This document shows, piece after piece, positions 1 to 7,235 of a stretch of 19,674 nucleotides of DNA. The notes under the pieces are model-generated. The model saw only the letters and a program-made list of their open reading frames with translations. It searched no databases and had not been told where the DNA came from. Numbering within the stretch: the first letter of the stretch is position 1; every line of letters begins with the position of its first letter. A program made the translations under genes and the position numbers. Source of the DNA: Heritagella sp051881655 (lineage in GTDB: Bacteria; Bacillota; Clostridia; Oscillospirales; Acutalibacteraceae); assembly GCA_051881655.1 (NCBI GenBank), contig JBJEQH010000029.1, positions 1 to 19,674 of the forward strand. The letters run 5' to 3'.

Positions 1-35
1 CAAAAGAAAAGGTGTATCTTTGTTTTCAAATGATG

Positions 36-64
36 TTGACAAACAAGATGAAGTCGTTTATAAT
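36..64 (+). promoter_or_regulatory. Sigma-A promoter of the aldolase-kinase-isomerase operon
   Basis: TTGACA at 36-41 and TATAAT at 59-64 are both perfect consensus boxes, separated by an ideal 17 bp. Transcription would start near 71, giving a leader of about 70 nt before the aldolase. An imperfect inverted repeat, TTTG-tttt-CAAA at 19-30, sits just upstream of the -35 box in AT-rich DNA and could be an operator for a sugar-responsive regulator. That part is inference. Confidence 0.85.
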
Positions 65-81
65 CGGAATTGTTAAAGAAG

Positions 82-99
82 GCCGCCTGTCTGGGCGGC
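82..99 (+). other. Hairpin in the 5' leader of the aldolase operon
   Basis: GCCGCC at 82-87 pairs perfectly with GGCGGC at 94-99 around a 6-nt loop. It lies between the predicted transcription start and the aldolase ribosome binding site (AAGGAG at 131-136). No T-run follows, so it is not a terminator. It may stabilise the 5' end of the mRNA. The rest of the leader matches no riboswitch I recognise. Confidence 0.45.
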
Positions 100-142
100 A
101 GACGAAACGCAGAAGGACATAAAGAGAAAGAAGGAGCGAATT

Positions 143-1009
143 ATGCCGTTAGTATCTGTACATGACGTGTTGACCCATGCCACGGAAAATCATTATGGTG
201 TTGCCGCGATCAATGTTGCCAACTATGAGACCATCAAGTGGGCGGTAGCCGCCGCCAATCAGGAGCGCGTGCCGCTGATTATTCAGTTCTGGCCCGGTTT
301 TGATGTGATGACCCATTATATCGATATGGGACATATTGCTTCCATCGCAAAGCAGTTTGCCCAGGAGAGCGAAGTGCCGATCGCCGTTCATCTGGATCAT
401 TCCTGGAGCTATGACATCGCCGTAACCGGCATCAAGAAGGGCTTCCCCTCCGTGATGGTGGACGGCTCGGCCCTGCCGTATGAGGAGAACGTGGCCCTGA
501 CCAAGTCGGTTGCCGATGTGGCCCGCGTATTCGGCGTGGATATCGAAGCGGAGCTTGGCCATGTGGGCAGCGGCAGCTCGATTGACGACATCACCAACTC
601 TGATCACTACACCAATGTGGCTCAGGCAGCGGAATTTGTGGAGAAGACCGGCTGCGGCAGCCTGGCAGTGGCCGTCGGCAATGCCCATGGCGCCTATAAA
701 GTAACGCCGAACCTGGACTTCGACCGGATCAAGGCCCTGCGCAAGGCGGTTTCGGTGCCGCTGGTTATGCACGGCTGCTCCGATATCCCCCATGAACAGC
801 TGCAGGAAGCGGTCCGTCTGGGCATGAGCAAATTCAATATTGCCACCGAGTACTTCCGTGCCTGCTACCGCAGCGCCTGCGAAGTGATCGACCTGGAGAA
901 GAAGGACAGCGGCAATATGATCGCGTATCTCTCCGATGCGGAGCAGGGCGCCGTCGATTTTGTCCGCAGCAAGATGCAGCTGCTCAACCCCAACAAGTTC
1001 TCTCTGTAA
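143..1009 (+). CDS. Class II fructose/tagatose-bisphosphate aldolase family protein (FbaA/GatY-like), substrate uncertain
   Basis: This is a zinc-dependent class II aldolase of 288 aa, the usual length for the GatY/KbaY/IolJ branch. Such enzymes cleave a phosphorylated ketose into dihydroxyacetone phosphate and an aldehyde in the cytoplasm. Visible landmarks are HLDH at 83-86 (D85 as likely catalytic acid, H86 as zinc ligand), E137 in the EAELGHVGSG stretch, GNAHG at 179-183 (H182) and MHG at 209-211 (H210). The C-terminal NIAT motif at 232-235 is also present. An oddity is the phosphate-binding loop: the family normally has HGGSG or HGASG, but here it is H-G-C-S-D at 210-214. AAGGAG lies 6 nt before the ATG. 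It is the first gene of an operon with a PfkB kinase and a sugar isomerase, so it probably performs the last step of a sugar pathway. The family is clear; the true substrate is not. Confidence 0.85.
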   Translation: MPLVSVHDVLTHATENHYGVAAINVANYETIKWAVAAANQERVPLIIQFWPGFDVMTHYIDMGHIASIAKQFAQESEVPIAVHLDHSWSYDIAVTGIKKGFPSVMVDGSALPYEENVALTKSVADVARVFGVDIEAELGHVGSGSSIDDITNSDHYTNVAQAAEFVEKTGCGSLAVAVGNAHGAYKVTPNLDFDRIKALRKAVSVPLVMHGCSDIPHEQLQEAVRLGMSKFNIATEYFRACYRSACEVIDLEKKDSGNMIAYLSDAEQGAVDFVRSKMQLLNPNKFSL

Positions 1010-1034
1010 AAAGGGGCGTTTCGGAGGAGTCGTT

Positions 1035-2000
1035 ATGAAAAAATTTCAGGTAGCCGGCATCGATATGCCGTGCATTGATCTGGCCCTTTCGGTGGATCAG
1101 TTCCCCAAGCCCAACGGCGGCCAGCGGGTAAATTCGGCCAGCTGGCAGGGCGGCGGCAAGGTGGCCACCGGCATGGTGGCGGCGGCCCGTCTGGGTGCAA
1201 AATGTGCCATTATGGGTGCCGTGGGCGAGGATAACTACGGCAAATTCTGTATCGAGGATTTCAAGGCCCATGGGATTGACGTATCGGGGATGCAGGTGCA
1301 GCAGGGGAAGACCACCTCGCTGTCCATCGTCATCAGCGATAAGGAGACCCGCGGGCGCAGCATCGTCTATAATGCCGGTACGGCCCAACTGCCCACGCTG
1401 GAGGAAATCGACGGGGACATCGTGACCGGATGCGAGTACTTCTTCGTTTCCAATCTTTCCCCTCTGGCCGTCGCCTGTGCGAAAAAGGCGAAAGAGGCCG
1501 GTGCGAAAATCTTTATCGACGCCGATAACTACAGCGAAGCGCTGATGGAGAATATCGGACTGATCGACATTTTCGTGGGATCAGAGTTTGTGTACAACGC
1601 TTTGTTCCCGAATGATGAGGATTACGAGAAGAACTGCCGCAAGGTGCAGGAGATGGGGCCGCAAATCGTGGTCTTCACCCTGGGCGGCAAGGGCTGCGTC
1701 GGGCTTTCGGACGAGGGATACTTCGTCATGCCGACCTTTGACGTGCCGGTGATTGATACGGTGGGCGCGGGAGACGTGTTCCACGGGGCTTTCCTGGCCG
1801 GAATGCTGCAGGGCTGGAGCGTGAAGGAGATCTGCCGCTTCGGCAACGCGGTTTCTTCCATCAAGGTCACCCGCCAGGGCGGGCGCGCCGGGATTCCGGA
1901 TATGAAGACGGTACAGCATTTCCTCGAGACCGGGGAAATCGATTATACGGAAATCGACAAGCGAGTCGCTTTCTACGGAAGGAGCATACAGTATGTATAA
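1035..2000 (+). CDS. PfkB-family (ribokinase-type) sugar kinase
   Basis: This 321-aa cytoplasmic kinase has the usual PfkB length. It would phosphorylate a sugar, probably the ketose made by the downstream isomerase, before aldol cleavage. The N-terminal substrate region has the Gly-rich signature around 39-68 (GGGKVATG through GAVGEDNYG). The second PfkB signature, DTVGAGD at 241-247, supplies the anion hole and catalytic base D247. The FTLGGKG stretch at 214-220 is typical of the nucleotide-binding half. I chose the ATG at 1035 because GGAGG lies at 1023-1027 and the family fold starts directly after it. A longer reading from 936 would run into the end of the aldolase and carries no ribosome binding site. 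It sits 25 bp after the aldolase and overlaps the isomerase by 8 bp, so translation of those two is likely coupled. Whether it yields a 1- or 6-phosphate cannot be told. Confidence 0.88.
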   Translation: MKKFQVAGIDMPCIDLALSVDQFPKPNGGQRVNSASWQGGGKVATGMVAAARLGAKCAIMGAVGEDNYGKFCIEDFKAHGIDVSGMQVQQGKTTSLSIVISDKETRGRSIVYNAGTAQLPTLEEIDGDIVTGCEYFFVSNLSPLAVACAKKAKEAGAKIFIDADNYSEALMENIGLIDIFVGSEFVYNALFPNDEDYEKNCRKVQEMGPQIVVFTLGGKGCVGLSDEGYFVMPTFDVPVIDTVGAGDVFHGAFLAGMLQGWSVKEICRFGNAVSSIKVTRQGGRAGIPDMKTVQHFLETGEIDYTEIDKRVAFYGRSIQYV

Positions 2001-3402
2001 AATGCCGAAAATTGTTCTGGGCGTGGCCCCCACGAAGCGCGGCTTTCTGAGCATGGAAGAGGCTAAGCGCCAGAAGGATAAATTTATGGCGGTGATCCGC
2101 AGCATCGACAGCGATGTGGTGGAGATTGTGGATGTGGATGACCTGTGCGAAAACGGGATCCTCACCTGCAGCTTTACCGATCCCACCAAGACCACCCAGG
2201 ACATCCAGAATGTCATCGACAAATTCGTCAAGGCCCGGGTAGATGCCCTGTTCATCCCCCACTGCGACTTCGGCGAGGAGCAGTGCTCCACCGCGGTAGC
2301 CGCCGCCCTGAAGGTTCCCACCCTGCTGTGGGGCGCCCGGGATGAAAGACCCAACACCTTTGAGAGCCGCGGCCGTGATACCCAGTGCGGTATGTTCGCC
2401 TGCTCGAAGGTGCTGCGCCGCTACAATGTTCCCTTCAGCTACATCTGGAACTGCGAGACCGAGAGCGAGGACTTCAAAAACGGTTTCGACAGCTTTATCC
2501 GCGTAGTCAACGTGGTGAAAACCGTCCGTTCGCTGCGCATTGCGAAATTCGGCGCCCGTCCCCAGCCCTTCATGAGCTGCATGGATAATGTGGGCGAACT
2601 GGCCACCCGCTATGGCATTACTACCGTTCCGATTTCCCCCAACAGCGTCGCCAAGCTGGCCGACGATCTGACGGCCGAAGGCAGCGAGGAATTCAAGGCC
2701 TATGTGGCGGACTTCACCTCCCGTTTTGAGACCGAGATGCCCAAAGAAAAGGTGGAGCGCAGCGCCGCGATCACCATGGCCGTGGAAAAGCTGATGGAGC
2801 GCAACAACTGCTCGGTCGGCGCCATGGAATGCTGGACCGCCACCCCGATCTTCGGTGTGCCCGTATGTCCCACCATGGGCGAAATGGCCGACCGCGGCTA
2901 TCCGCTCAGCTGTGAGACGGATGTAAACGGCGCCGTGACCATGGCGATTCTGCGCGCGGTCACCCTGAACCGTCAGGCCGAATTCCTGGCCGACCTGACG
3001 ATCCGCCATCCCGAGAACGACAACGCCGAGCTGCTGTGGCACTGCGGGCCGTTCCCCTACAGCCTGAAGAACGAGCAGAGCACGGCCCGCCTGGTAAACG
3101 GACAGGAGAGCTTCTATCTGCAGGACGGCGATCTGACCGTCTGCCGCTTCGACGAAGTGGACGGCAAGCACTACCTGTTCTGCGGCGAGGGAAAGACCAC
3201 CACCGGCCCCGAGACCACCGGCACATATCTCTGGCTGGAAGTGGACAACTGGAAGCGCTGGGAAGAGAAGCTGATCTTTGGGCCGTACATTCACCATGTG
3301 GGCGGCACCTATGGCAGCTATAAGAAAGAGCTGCGCGAAGCGGCCCGGTATCTCGGCATGATTTTTGATGATGCCGATGTGCAGGGAACGGCCAGCCTGT
3401 AA
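1993..3402 (+). CDS. L-fucose/L-arabinose isomerase family protein
   Basis: This 469-aa protein resembles the short L-fucose isomerase-like family of Clostridia: larger than a single domain, shorter than true FucI (about 590 aa). Family members interconvert aldoses and ketoses using a divalent metal. Typical family stretches are FIPHCDFGEEQ at 87-97 followed by PTLLWGARDE at 109-118. The conserved C-terminal half has AMECWT at 277-282, CETDVNGA at 307-314 and LLWHCGPFPY at 347-356. E279 or E308, D310 and H350 are candidate metal ligands by analogy with FucI/AraA; I infer this without an alignment. GGAAGGAGC at 1978-1986 precedes the ATG, which overlaps the kinase stop by 8 bp. It would feed the ketose to the PfkB kinase. 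The actual sugar (pentose, 6-deoxyhexose or modified hexose) is not determined. Confidence 0.8.
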   Translation: MYKMPKIVLGVAPTKRGFLSMEEAKRQKDKFMAVIRSIDSDVVEIVDVDDLCENGILTCSFTDPTKTTQDIQNVIDKFVKARVDALFIPHCDFGEEQCSTAVAAALKVPTLLWGARDERPNTFESRGRDTQCGMFACSKVLRRYNVPFSYIWNCETESEDFKNGFDSFIRVVNVVKTVRSLRIAKFGARPQPFMSCMDNVGELATRYGITTVPISPNSVAKLADDLTAEGSEEFKAYVADFTSRFETEMPKEKVERSAAITMAVEKLMERNNCSVGAMECWTATPIFGVPVCPTMGEMADRGYPLSCETDVNGAVTMAILRAVTLNRQAEFLADLTIRHPENDNAELLWHCGPFPYSLKNEQSTARLVNGQESFYLQDGDLTVCRFDEVDGKHYLFCGEGKTTTGPETTGTYLWLEVDNWKRWEEKLIFGPYIHHVGGTYGSYKKELREAARYLGMIFDDADVQGTASL

Positions 3403-3430
3403 AAACGAATACCCCTTTTGGTTTGGATAG

Positions 3431-3452
3431 ATCCGATCAAACAGGATTGGAT
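3431..3452 (+). other. Small stem-loop downstream of the isomerase gene
   Basis: ATCCGATC at 3431-3438 can pair with GATTGGAT at 3445-3452 with a single G-U pair across a 6-nt loop. It lies 28 bp after the isomerase stop and just before the main terminator. It may protect the 3' end or simply be part of a tandem termination region. Confidence 0.35.
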
Positions 3453-3465
3453 GGAGACACGGATG

Positions 3466-3512
3466 GAGGTCCCATGGGAACAGGCCCGTTCCCATGGGAC
3501 CTCTTCGTTTTT
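3466..3512 (+). terminator. Intrinsic terminator of the aldolase-kinase-isomerase operon
   Basis: A perfect 16-bp stem is formed by 3466-3481 (starting GAGGTCCC) and 3488-3503 around the 6-nt loop AGGCCC. A T-rich tail follows at 3504-3512. Each arm contains the palindrome CCCATGGG, so alternative pairings within one arm are possible. The stem ends the sugar operon and insulates the GH27 gene, which has its own promoter. Confidence 0.85.
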
Positions 3513-3519
3513 CCGAAAA

Positions 3520-3531
3520 TTGTACGTACAA
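3520..3531. promoter_or_regulatory. AraR-like operator palindrome upstream of the GH27 gene
   Basis: TTGTACGTACAA is a perfect 12-bp palindrome ending 14 bp before the -35 box of the GH27 promoter. As I recall it, the Bacillus AraR operator consensus is ATTTGTACGTACAAAT; this site with its flanks agrees at 14 of 16 positions. AraR is a GntR-type repressor with a LacI-like effector domain that responds to L-arabinose. Other GntR-family sugar regulators use similar sites. No araR gene is in the window, so the regulator is inferred. Confidence 0.6.
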
Positions 3532-3545
3532 AAGGCCTGGGACGG

Positions 3546-3573
3546 TTGACACCTTCTGCCGGGCCGGTATAAT
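3546..3573 (+). promoter_or_regulatory. Sigma-A promoter of the GH27 gene
   Basis: TTGACA at 3546-3551 and TATAAT at 3568-3573 are both perfect, with a 16-bp spacer. The predicted start is near 3580, leaving a short leader containing AAGGGAGG at 3593-3600 before the ATG at 3609. The AraR-like palindrome lies immediately upstream. Confidence 0.88.
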
Positions 3574-3608
3574 TAAGAAAGCAAACAGACACAAGGGAGG
3601 AAGCAAAC

Positions 3609-4895
3609 ATGCTGAAAAAGCCGGATACCCCGCCCATGGGGTGGAACAGCTGGGACTGCTACGGCGCAGCGGTGAATGAGGAACAGGTGCGGGCCAACGC
3701 CCGCTATATGGCCGAGAATCTGAAGGAATACGGATGGGAATACGTGGTGGTGGACATCCAGTGGTACGAGAGCACCGCGGACGGCTCGCGCATGCACGCG
3801 TTTATGCCGTTGTGTATGGACGGGTATTCTCGGCTGATCCCGGCGGAAAACCGGTTTCCCAGTGCGGCAGGGGGGAAGGGTTTTGCCCCCCTGGCGGAAT
3901 ATGTCCACTCTTTGGGGCTGAAGTTCGGCATTCACATTATGCGCGGAATCCCGCGCCAGGCCGTGCACGCCAACACCCCGGTGCTGGGGTCGGCGCTGGG
4001 GGCGCGCCATGCCGCCAAATACGCTTCGATCTGCCCGTGGTGCACGGATAACTACGGGGTGGATCCCCTCAGTCCCAACGGGCAGGCCTATTATGATTCG
4101 ATTTTCCAGCTGTATGCCCAGTGGGGCGTCGATTACGTAAAGGTGGACGACATCGCGTATAATGCATGGGAAAAAGAGGGCCTGGTGGAGGATGAGATCG
4201 TGATGATCCACAAGGCGATTGACCGCTGCGGCCGGGATATGATCCTCAGCCTGTCGCCGGGACCGGCCCCGCTTTCCCATGCCGATACCCTGTGCCACCA
4301 CGCCACCATGTGGCGGATTACCGCCGACCTGTGGGACAGCTGGGACGACATTGTGGAGGATATGGACCGCTGTGCCCAGTGGGCCCCGTATGTGGGGCAG
4401 GGGAATTGGCCGGATGCCGATATGCTGCCGCTGGGGCACCTCTCCCTGATTGGAAGCGAGCACGGCATCGGCGAGCGCATGACCCGGCTGAGCCGGGACG
4501 AGCAGGTGACCATGATGACGCTGTGGTGCCTGTGCCGGTCGCCGCTGATGTTCGGAGGCGAGATGCGGGATAACGATGCCTTCACCCTGTCGCTGCTGAC
4601 AAACCGCGAGGTGCTGGCCCTGCTCTCCCATTCCAGCGGAGCCCGGCGCACGATTCAGAATGACAATTTCCAGGTATGGCAGGCGCAGGGGGAGAATGGC
4701 ACCTATGTGGCGCTGTTCAATGTATCCACCATTCCGCGCCGGATCGGCGTGCCGCTGTACCACCTGGGGCTGGAGGGAACGTACCGGGTGTACGACCTGT
4801 GGGAGAAAAAGGAGATCGGCACGGTGGAGGATATCTGGCAGGATGAGCTGCGCAACCACCAGTGCCGGCTGCTGAAGCTGACAAAGGAAGCGTGA
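3609..4895 (+). CDS. Glycoside hydrolase family 27 protein (alpha-galactosidase-type)
   Basis: The enzyme has 428 aa and a typical GH27 (melibiase clan GH-D) layout: a TIM barrel followed by a beta-sandwich from about 340. The hallmark PPMGWNSWDCYG opens the protein at 8-19. The strand YVKVDD at 176-181 carries the likely nucleophile D180 (KxD motif). WRITAD at 235-240 matches the R-x3-D acid/base motif, giving D240. WPDADML at 267-273 matches the family's PDML segment. GH27 releases terminal alpha-galactose or alpha-GalNAc, and some members act on beta-L-arabinopyranosides. There is no signal peptide, so it acts in the cytoplasm on imported oligosaccharides. It has its own consensus promoter and AraR-like site and follows a sugar-catabolic operon, which suggests it supplies that pathway's monosaccharide. 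The exact substrate cannot be read from sequence. Confidence 0.88.
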   Translation: MLKKPDTPPMGWNSWDCYGAAVNEEQVRANARYMAENLKEYGWEYVVVDIQWYESTADGSRMHAFMPLCMDGYSRLIPAENRFPSAAGGKGFAPLAEYVHSLGLKFGIHIMRGIPRQAVHANTPVLGSALGARHAAKYASICPWCTDNYGVDPLSPNGQAYYDSIFQLYAQWGVDYVKVDDIAYNAWEKEGLVEDEIVMIHKAIDRCGRDMILSLSPGPAPLSHADTLCHHATMWRITADLWDSWDDIVEDMDRCAQWAPYVGQGNWPDADMLPLGHLSLIGSEHGIGERMTRLSRDEQVTMMTLWCLCRSPLMFGGEMRDNDAFTLSLLTNREVLALLSHSSGARRTIQNDNFQVWQAQGENGTYVALFNVSTIPRRIGVPLYHLGLEGTYRVYDLWEKKEIGTVEDIWQDELRNHQCRLLKLTKEA

Positions 4896-4899
4896 GTGC

Positions 4900-4921
4900 C
4901 GGGGCGCAGAAGCGTGCCCCG
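4900..4921 (+). other. Stem-loop right after the GH27 stop codon
   Basis: CGGGGC at 4900-4905 pairs with GCCCCG at 4916-4921. No T-run follows. It lies before the true terminator at 4941-4972 and may protect the mRNA 3' end. Confidence 0.35.
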
Positions 4922-4940
4922 CGCCGCGGGAGACAGAAGA

Positions 4941-4972
4941 ACGGTCCGGATGGATTTCCGGGCCGTTTTTTT
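4941..4972 (+). terminator. Intrinsic terminator after the GH27 gene
   Basis: ACGGTCCGGA at 4941-4950 pairs with TCCGGGCCGT at 4957-4966 with one G-U pair and a 6-nt loop. It is followed by a run of seven T (4966-4972). It closes the single-gene GH27 transcript. Confidence 0.88.
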
Positions 4973-4996
4973 GCGGAAAACGGCGGTCGGCCGTGC

Positions 4997-5025
4997 TTGA
5001 CACCCATCATAGAAAAACGTACAAT
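4997..5025 (+). promoter_or_regulatory. Sigma-A promoter of the xpaC-telA-lemA-TPM operon
   Basis: TTGACA at 4997-5002 and TACAAT at 5020-5025 are separated by exactly 17 bp. The predicted start near 5032 leaves a leader of about 45 nt. There is no obvious terminator until 9311, so the next five genes are probably one transcript. Confidence 0.82.
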
Positions 5026-5075
5026 AGAAATATCCTCACAGAAAAGGCCAGACGGCCGGAAAGGGACACAGCCGG

Positions 5076-6035
5076 ATGAAGGAGAATGAAAAAAACAGCT
5101 GGAACACGGATTTCCGCCAGTCCGTAACCTATCAGCTGATCCGGGATTTTGCCGGACAAAAAGCGGCCCGCGTGGCGGAAAGGGCGGCCAATACGGCGGT
5201 GCAGGCCGCCAGTGTGGCGGTAAACGCGACCAACGAAGCGGTACAAAAGGCCAGCCGCGCGGTGGAACAGGCCCAGCACGGCCGTACACCGGGTGCGCCG
5301 GCGGCTTCTGCACCGCTGGAGAAACCCAAAAAGCAGAAAAAATGGAAAAAGGGGATGCCGGTACCCGAGGGATACCGCAGCGTGCACCACAAAAGCACGG
5401 CGCCGATCTATGCCATCGGCATCTGCTGGCTGCTCTGGGCGCTGCTGCTGCCCCTTGCCAAGGTGTGGCACTTTGTGCTGGCGGCCGGCGTTTCCGTGGG
5501 GGTTTTCTTTCTGGCAAAGAAGATCTTCCGGGGAAAGTGGGAACTGGAGGAGCTTCCCAAACCGGAGCCCAAGGCGCCTGCGTCCTCCGGCAACCCGGTC
5601 ATCGACCAGATGGTCCGGGACGGCACGCTGTATCTGCGCAAACTCCGCGAGGCCAACGATAAAATTGAGGACGAAGAGATCTCGGATGCCATTGACCGCA
5701 TGGAGGATCTGACCTTCAAGATTTTCGCCTATGTGTGCGACCATCCGGAGAAGGCCCCGCAGATCCGGCGGTTTATGAACTATTATCTGCCCACCACCCT
5801 CAAGTTGCTGGATTCGTATTACACCCTCAGCCAGCAGGGCGTGCAGGGGCAGAATATCACCGGCGCCATGGAGAACATTCGCGCCATTATGCACACCATT
5901 GTGCTGGCCTTTGAAAAGCAGCTGGATTCCCTGTTCGGGGACGAGGCGCTGGACATTTCCACCGACATCACGGTGCTGGAGGGAATGCTGCAGCAGGAGG
6001 GCCTGACCGGTGTGCAGATGCCCACAGAGAAGTAA
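5076..6035 (+). CDS. xpaC: XpaC-like protein (5-bromo-4-chloroindolyl phosphate hydrolysis family)
   Basis: The 319-aa product has three parts. An N-terminal Ala/Lys-rich helical segment (about 20-70) and a basic linker (82-93) come first. Two adjacent membrane segments follow (about 110-126 and 131-147). A cytoplasmic helical C-terminal domain (about 172-305) carries the segment RRFMNYYLPTTLKLLDSY at 231-248, characteristic of the XpaC family. The family takes its name from B. subtilis XpaC; its molecular role is unknown, though it is commonly encoded beside TelA-type proteins, as here. The gene directly follows a consensus promoter. The ribosome binding site is weak (AAAGGG about 12 nt upstream), while an AAGGAG lies just inside the gene. 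I keep the ATG at 5076 because no better in-frame start exists. A membrane role together with the next gene is inferred from context. Confidence 0.78.
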   Translation: MKENEKNSWNTDFRQSVTYQLIRDFAGQKAARVAERAANTAVQAASVAVNATNEAVQKASRAVEQAQHGRTPGAPAASAPLEKPKKQKKWKKGMPVPEGYRSVHHKSTAPIYAIGICWLLWALLLPLAKVWHFVLAAGVSVGVFFLAKKIFRGKWELEELPKPEPKAPASSGNPVIDQMVRDGTLYLRKLREANDKIEDEEISDAIDRMEDLTFKIFAYVCDHPEKAPQIRRFMNYYLPTTLKLLDSYYTLSQQGVQGQNITGAMENIRAIMHTIVLAFEKQLDSLFGDEALDISTDITVLEGMLQQEGLTGVQMPTEK

Positions 6036-6075
6036 GAAAAGCATAATCGCAGGATCATTGAAGGAGGAAAGCCCC

Positions 6076-7221
6076 ATGGAAGAGTTGAAATTGACATTGG
6101 AAGAGGAAGTTCCCGCTGCGCCGTCGCTGACGCTGGACGCACAGGAGGAGAAAAAGGAGGAAGTGGCCCCCGTAAAGCCCGTTACGGTGGAGGACACCCC
6201 CCTGACGCCGGAAGAGCGCAAGATCGTCGATGATTTTGCCGAGAAGATCGATGTGACCAACACCACCCAGGTGATGCAGTACGGCTCTGCCGCCCAGAAG
6301 AAGATCGCCGGGTTCTCGGAAACGGCCCTGAACAATGTGCGCACCAAGGATCTGGGCGAAGTGGGCGACGCCATCACCGGCCTGATCACCGAGCTGAAGG
6401 GCTTTGACGCAACGGAAGAGGAAAAGGGCTTCCGCGGCTTCTTCAAGCGCTCCAGCAACAAGCTGGCCGCGATGAAGGCCAAATACGACAAGGTAGAAGT
6501 GAATGTGGACCGCATCAGCGGCGTGCTGGACCAGCACCAGATCACCCTGATGAAGGATATCGCCATGCTGGATAAAATGTACGAGATGAATCTGTCGTAC
6601 TTTAAGGAATTGTCCATGTATATCCTGGCCGGCAAGAAAAAGCTGAACGAGGTGCAGACCACGGTTCTGCCCCAGCTGGTGGAAAAAGCCAAGCGCACGG
6701 GCCTGCCGGAGGACGCCCAGGCCGCCAACGATCTGAACAGCATGTGCGAGAGCTTTGACAAAAAGCTGCACGACCTGGAGCTGACCCGGATGGTGTCGAT
6801 CCAGATGGGGCCGCAGATCCGCCTGGTGCAGAACAACGATAAGATTATGGCCGAGAAGATCCAGTCCACGCTGGTGAACACCATCCCCCTGTGGAAGAGC
6901 CAGATGGTACTGGCACTGGGGCTGGCCCACAGCCAGCAGGCCATGCAGGCCCAGCGCGCCGTGACGGATATGACCAACGAGCTGCTGCGCAAGAATGCCG
7001 ACGCCCTGAAGATGGGCAGCATCGAAACGGCCAAGGAAGCCGAGCGCGGCGTGGTGGATATCGAGACGCTGAAGCACACCAACGAACAGCTGATCAGCAC
7101 GCTGGATGAAGTGAAGCGCATTCAGGATGAAGGCCGCGAGAAGCGCCGTGCAGCCGAGGAAGAGCTGGGCCGCATTGAGGGCCAGCTGAAAGAGAAGCTG
7201 CTGCAGGTGCGCGGGAACTGA
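6076..7221 (+). CDS. TelA/YaaN-family toxic anion resistance protein
   Basis: This soluble, largely helical protein of 381 aa matches the TelA (tellurite/toxic anion resistance) family, typical length 370-400 aa. Family landmarks are MLDKMYEMNLSYFKELSMYI at 164-183, the VNTIPLWKSQMVLALGL segment at 267-283, and a C-terminal coiled coil with KHTNEQLISTLDEV at 333-346. An acidic low-complexity N-terminus (1-45) precedes the conserved part. Family members have been linked to resistance to tellurite and to cell-envelope-active agents, but the biochemical mechanism is not settled. The ATG at 6076 follows AAGGAGG at 6061-6067, a strong ribosome binding site; a longer upstream reading from 6010 would overlap xpaC without one. 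The gene lies 40 bp after the XpaC-like gene, and the pair is a recurring Bacillota arrangement. Confidence 0.85.
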   Translation: MEELKLTLEEEVPAAPSLTLDAQEEKKEEVAPVKPVTVEDTPLTPEERKIVDDFAEKIDVTNTTQVMQYGSAAQKKIAGFSETALNNVRTKDLGEVGDAITGLITELKGFDATEEEKGFRGFFKRSSNKLAAMKAKYDKVEVNVDRISGVLDQHQITLMKDIAMLDKMYEMNLSYFKELSMYILAGKKKLNEVQTTVLPQLVEKAKRTGLPEDAQAANDLNSMCESFDKKLHDLELTRMVSIQMGPQIRLVQNNDKIMAEKIQSTLVNTIPLWKSQMVLALGLAHSQQAMQAQRAVTDMTNELLRKNADALKMGSIETAKEAERGVVDIETLKHTNEQLISTLDEVKRIQDEGREKRRAAEEELGRIEGQLKEKLLQVRGN

Positions 7222-7235
7222 AAGGAAGAAACAGG

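Noticed and set aside
1..142. A riboswitch in the leader of the aldolase operon
   Set aside because: The leader after the start is only about 70 nt with one 6-bp hairpin and no known riboswitch motif.
1867..3606. A 579-codon open frame on the minus strand opposite the isomerase gene
   Set aside because: It is antisense to a clear family protein, has His/Gly/Ala-rich low-complexity sequence and no ribosome binding site. Long antisense frames are expected in GC-rich DNA.
5007..7121. A 704-codon open frame on the minus strand opposite xpaC and telA
   Set aside because: It runs through two real genes and their promoter, is rich in Ser/Leu/Arg with no recognisable domain, and is a codon-usage shadow.
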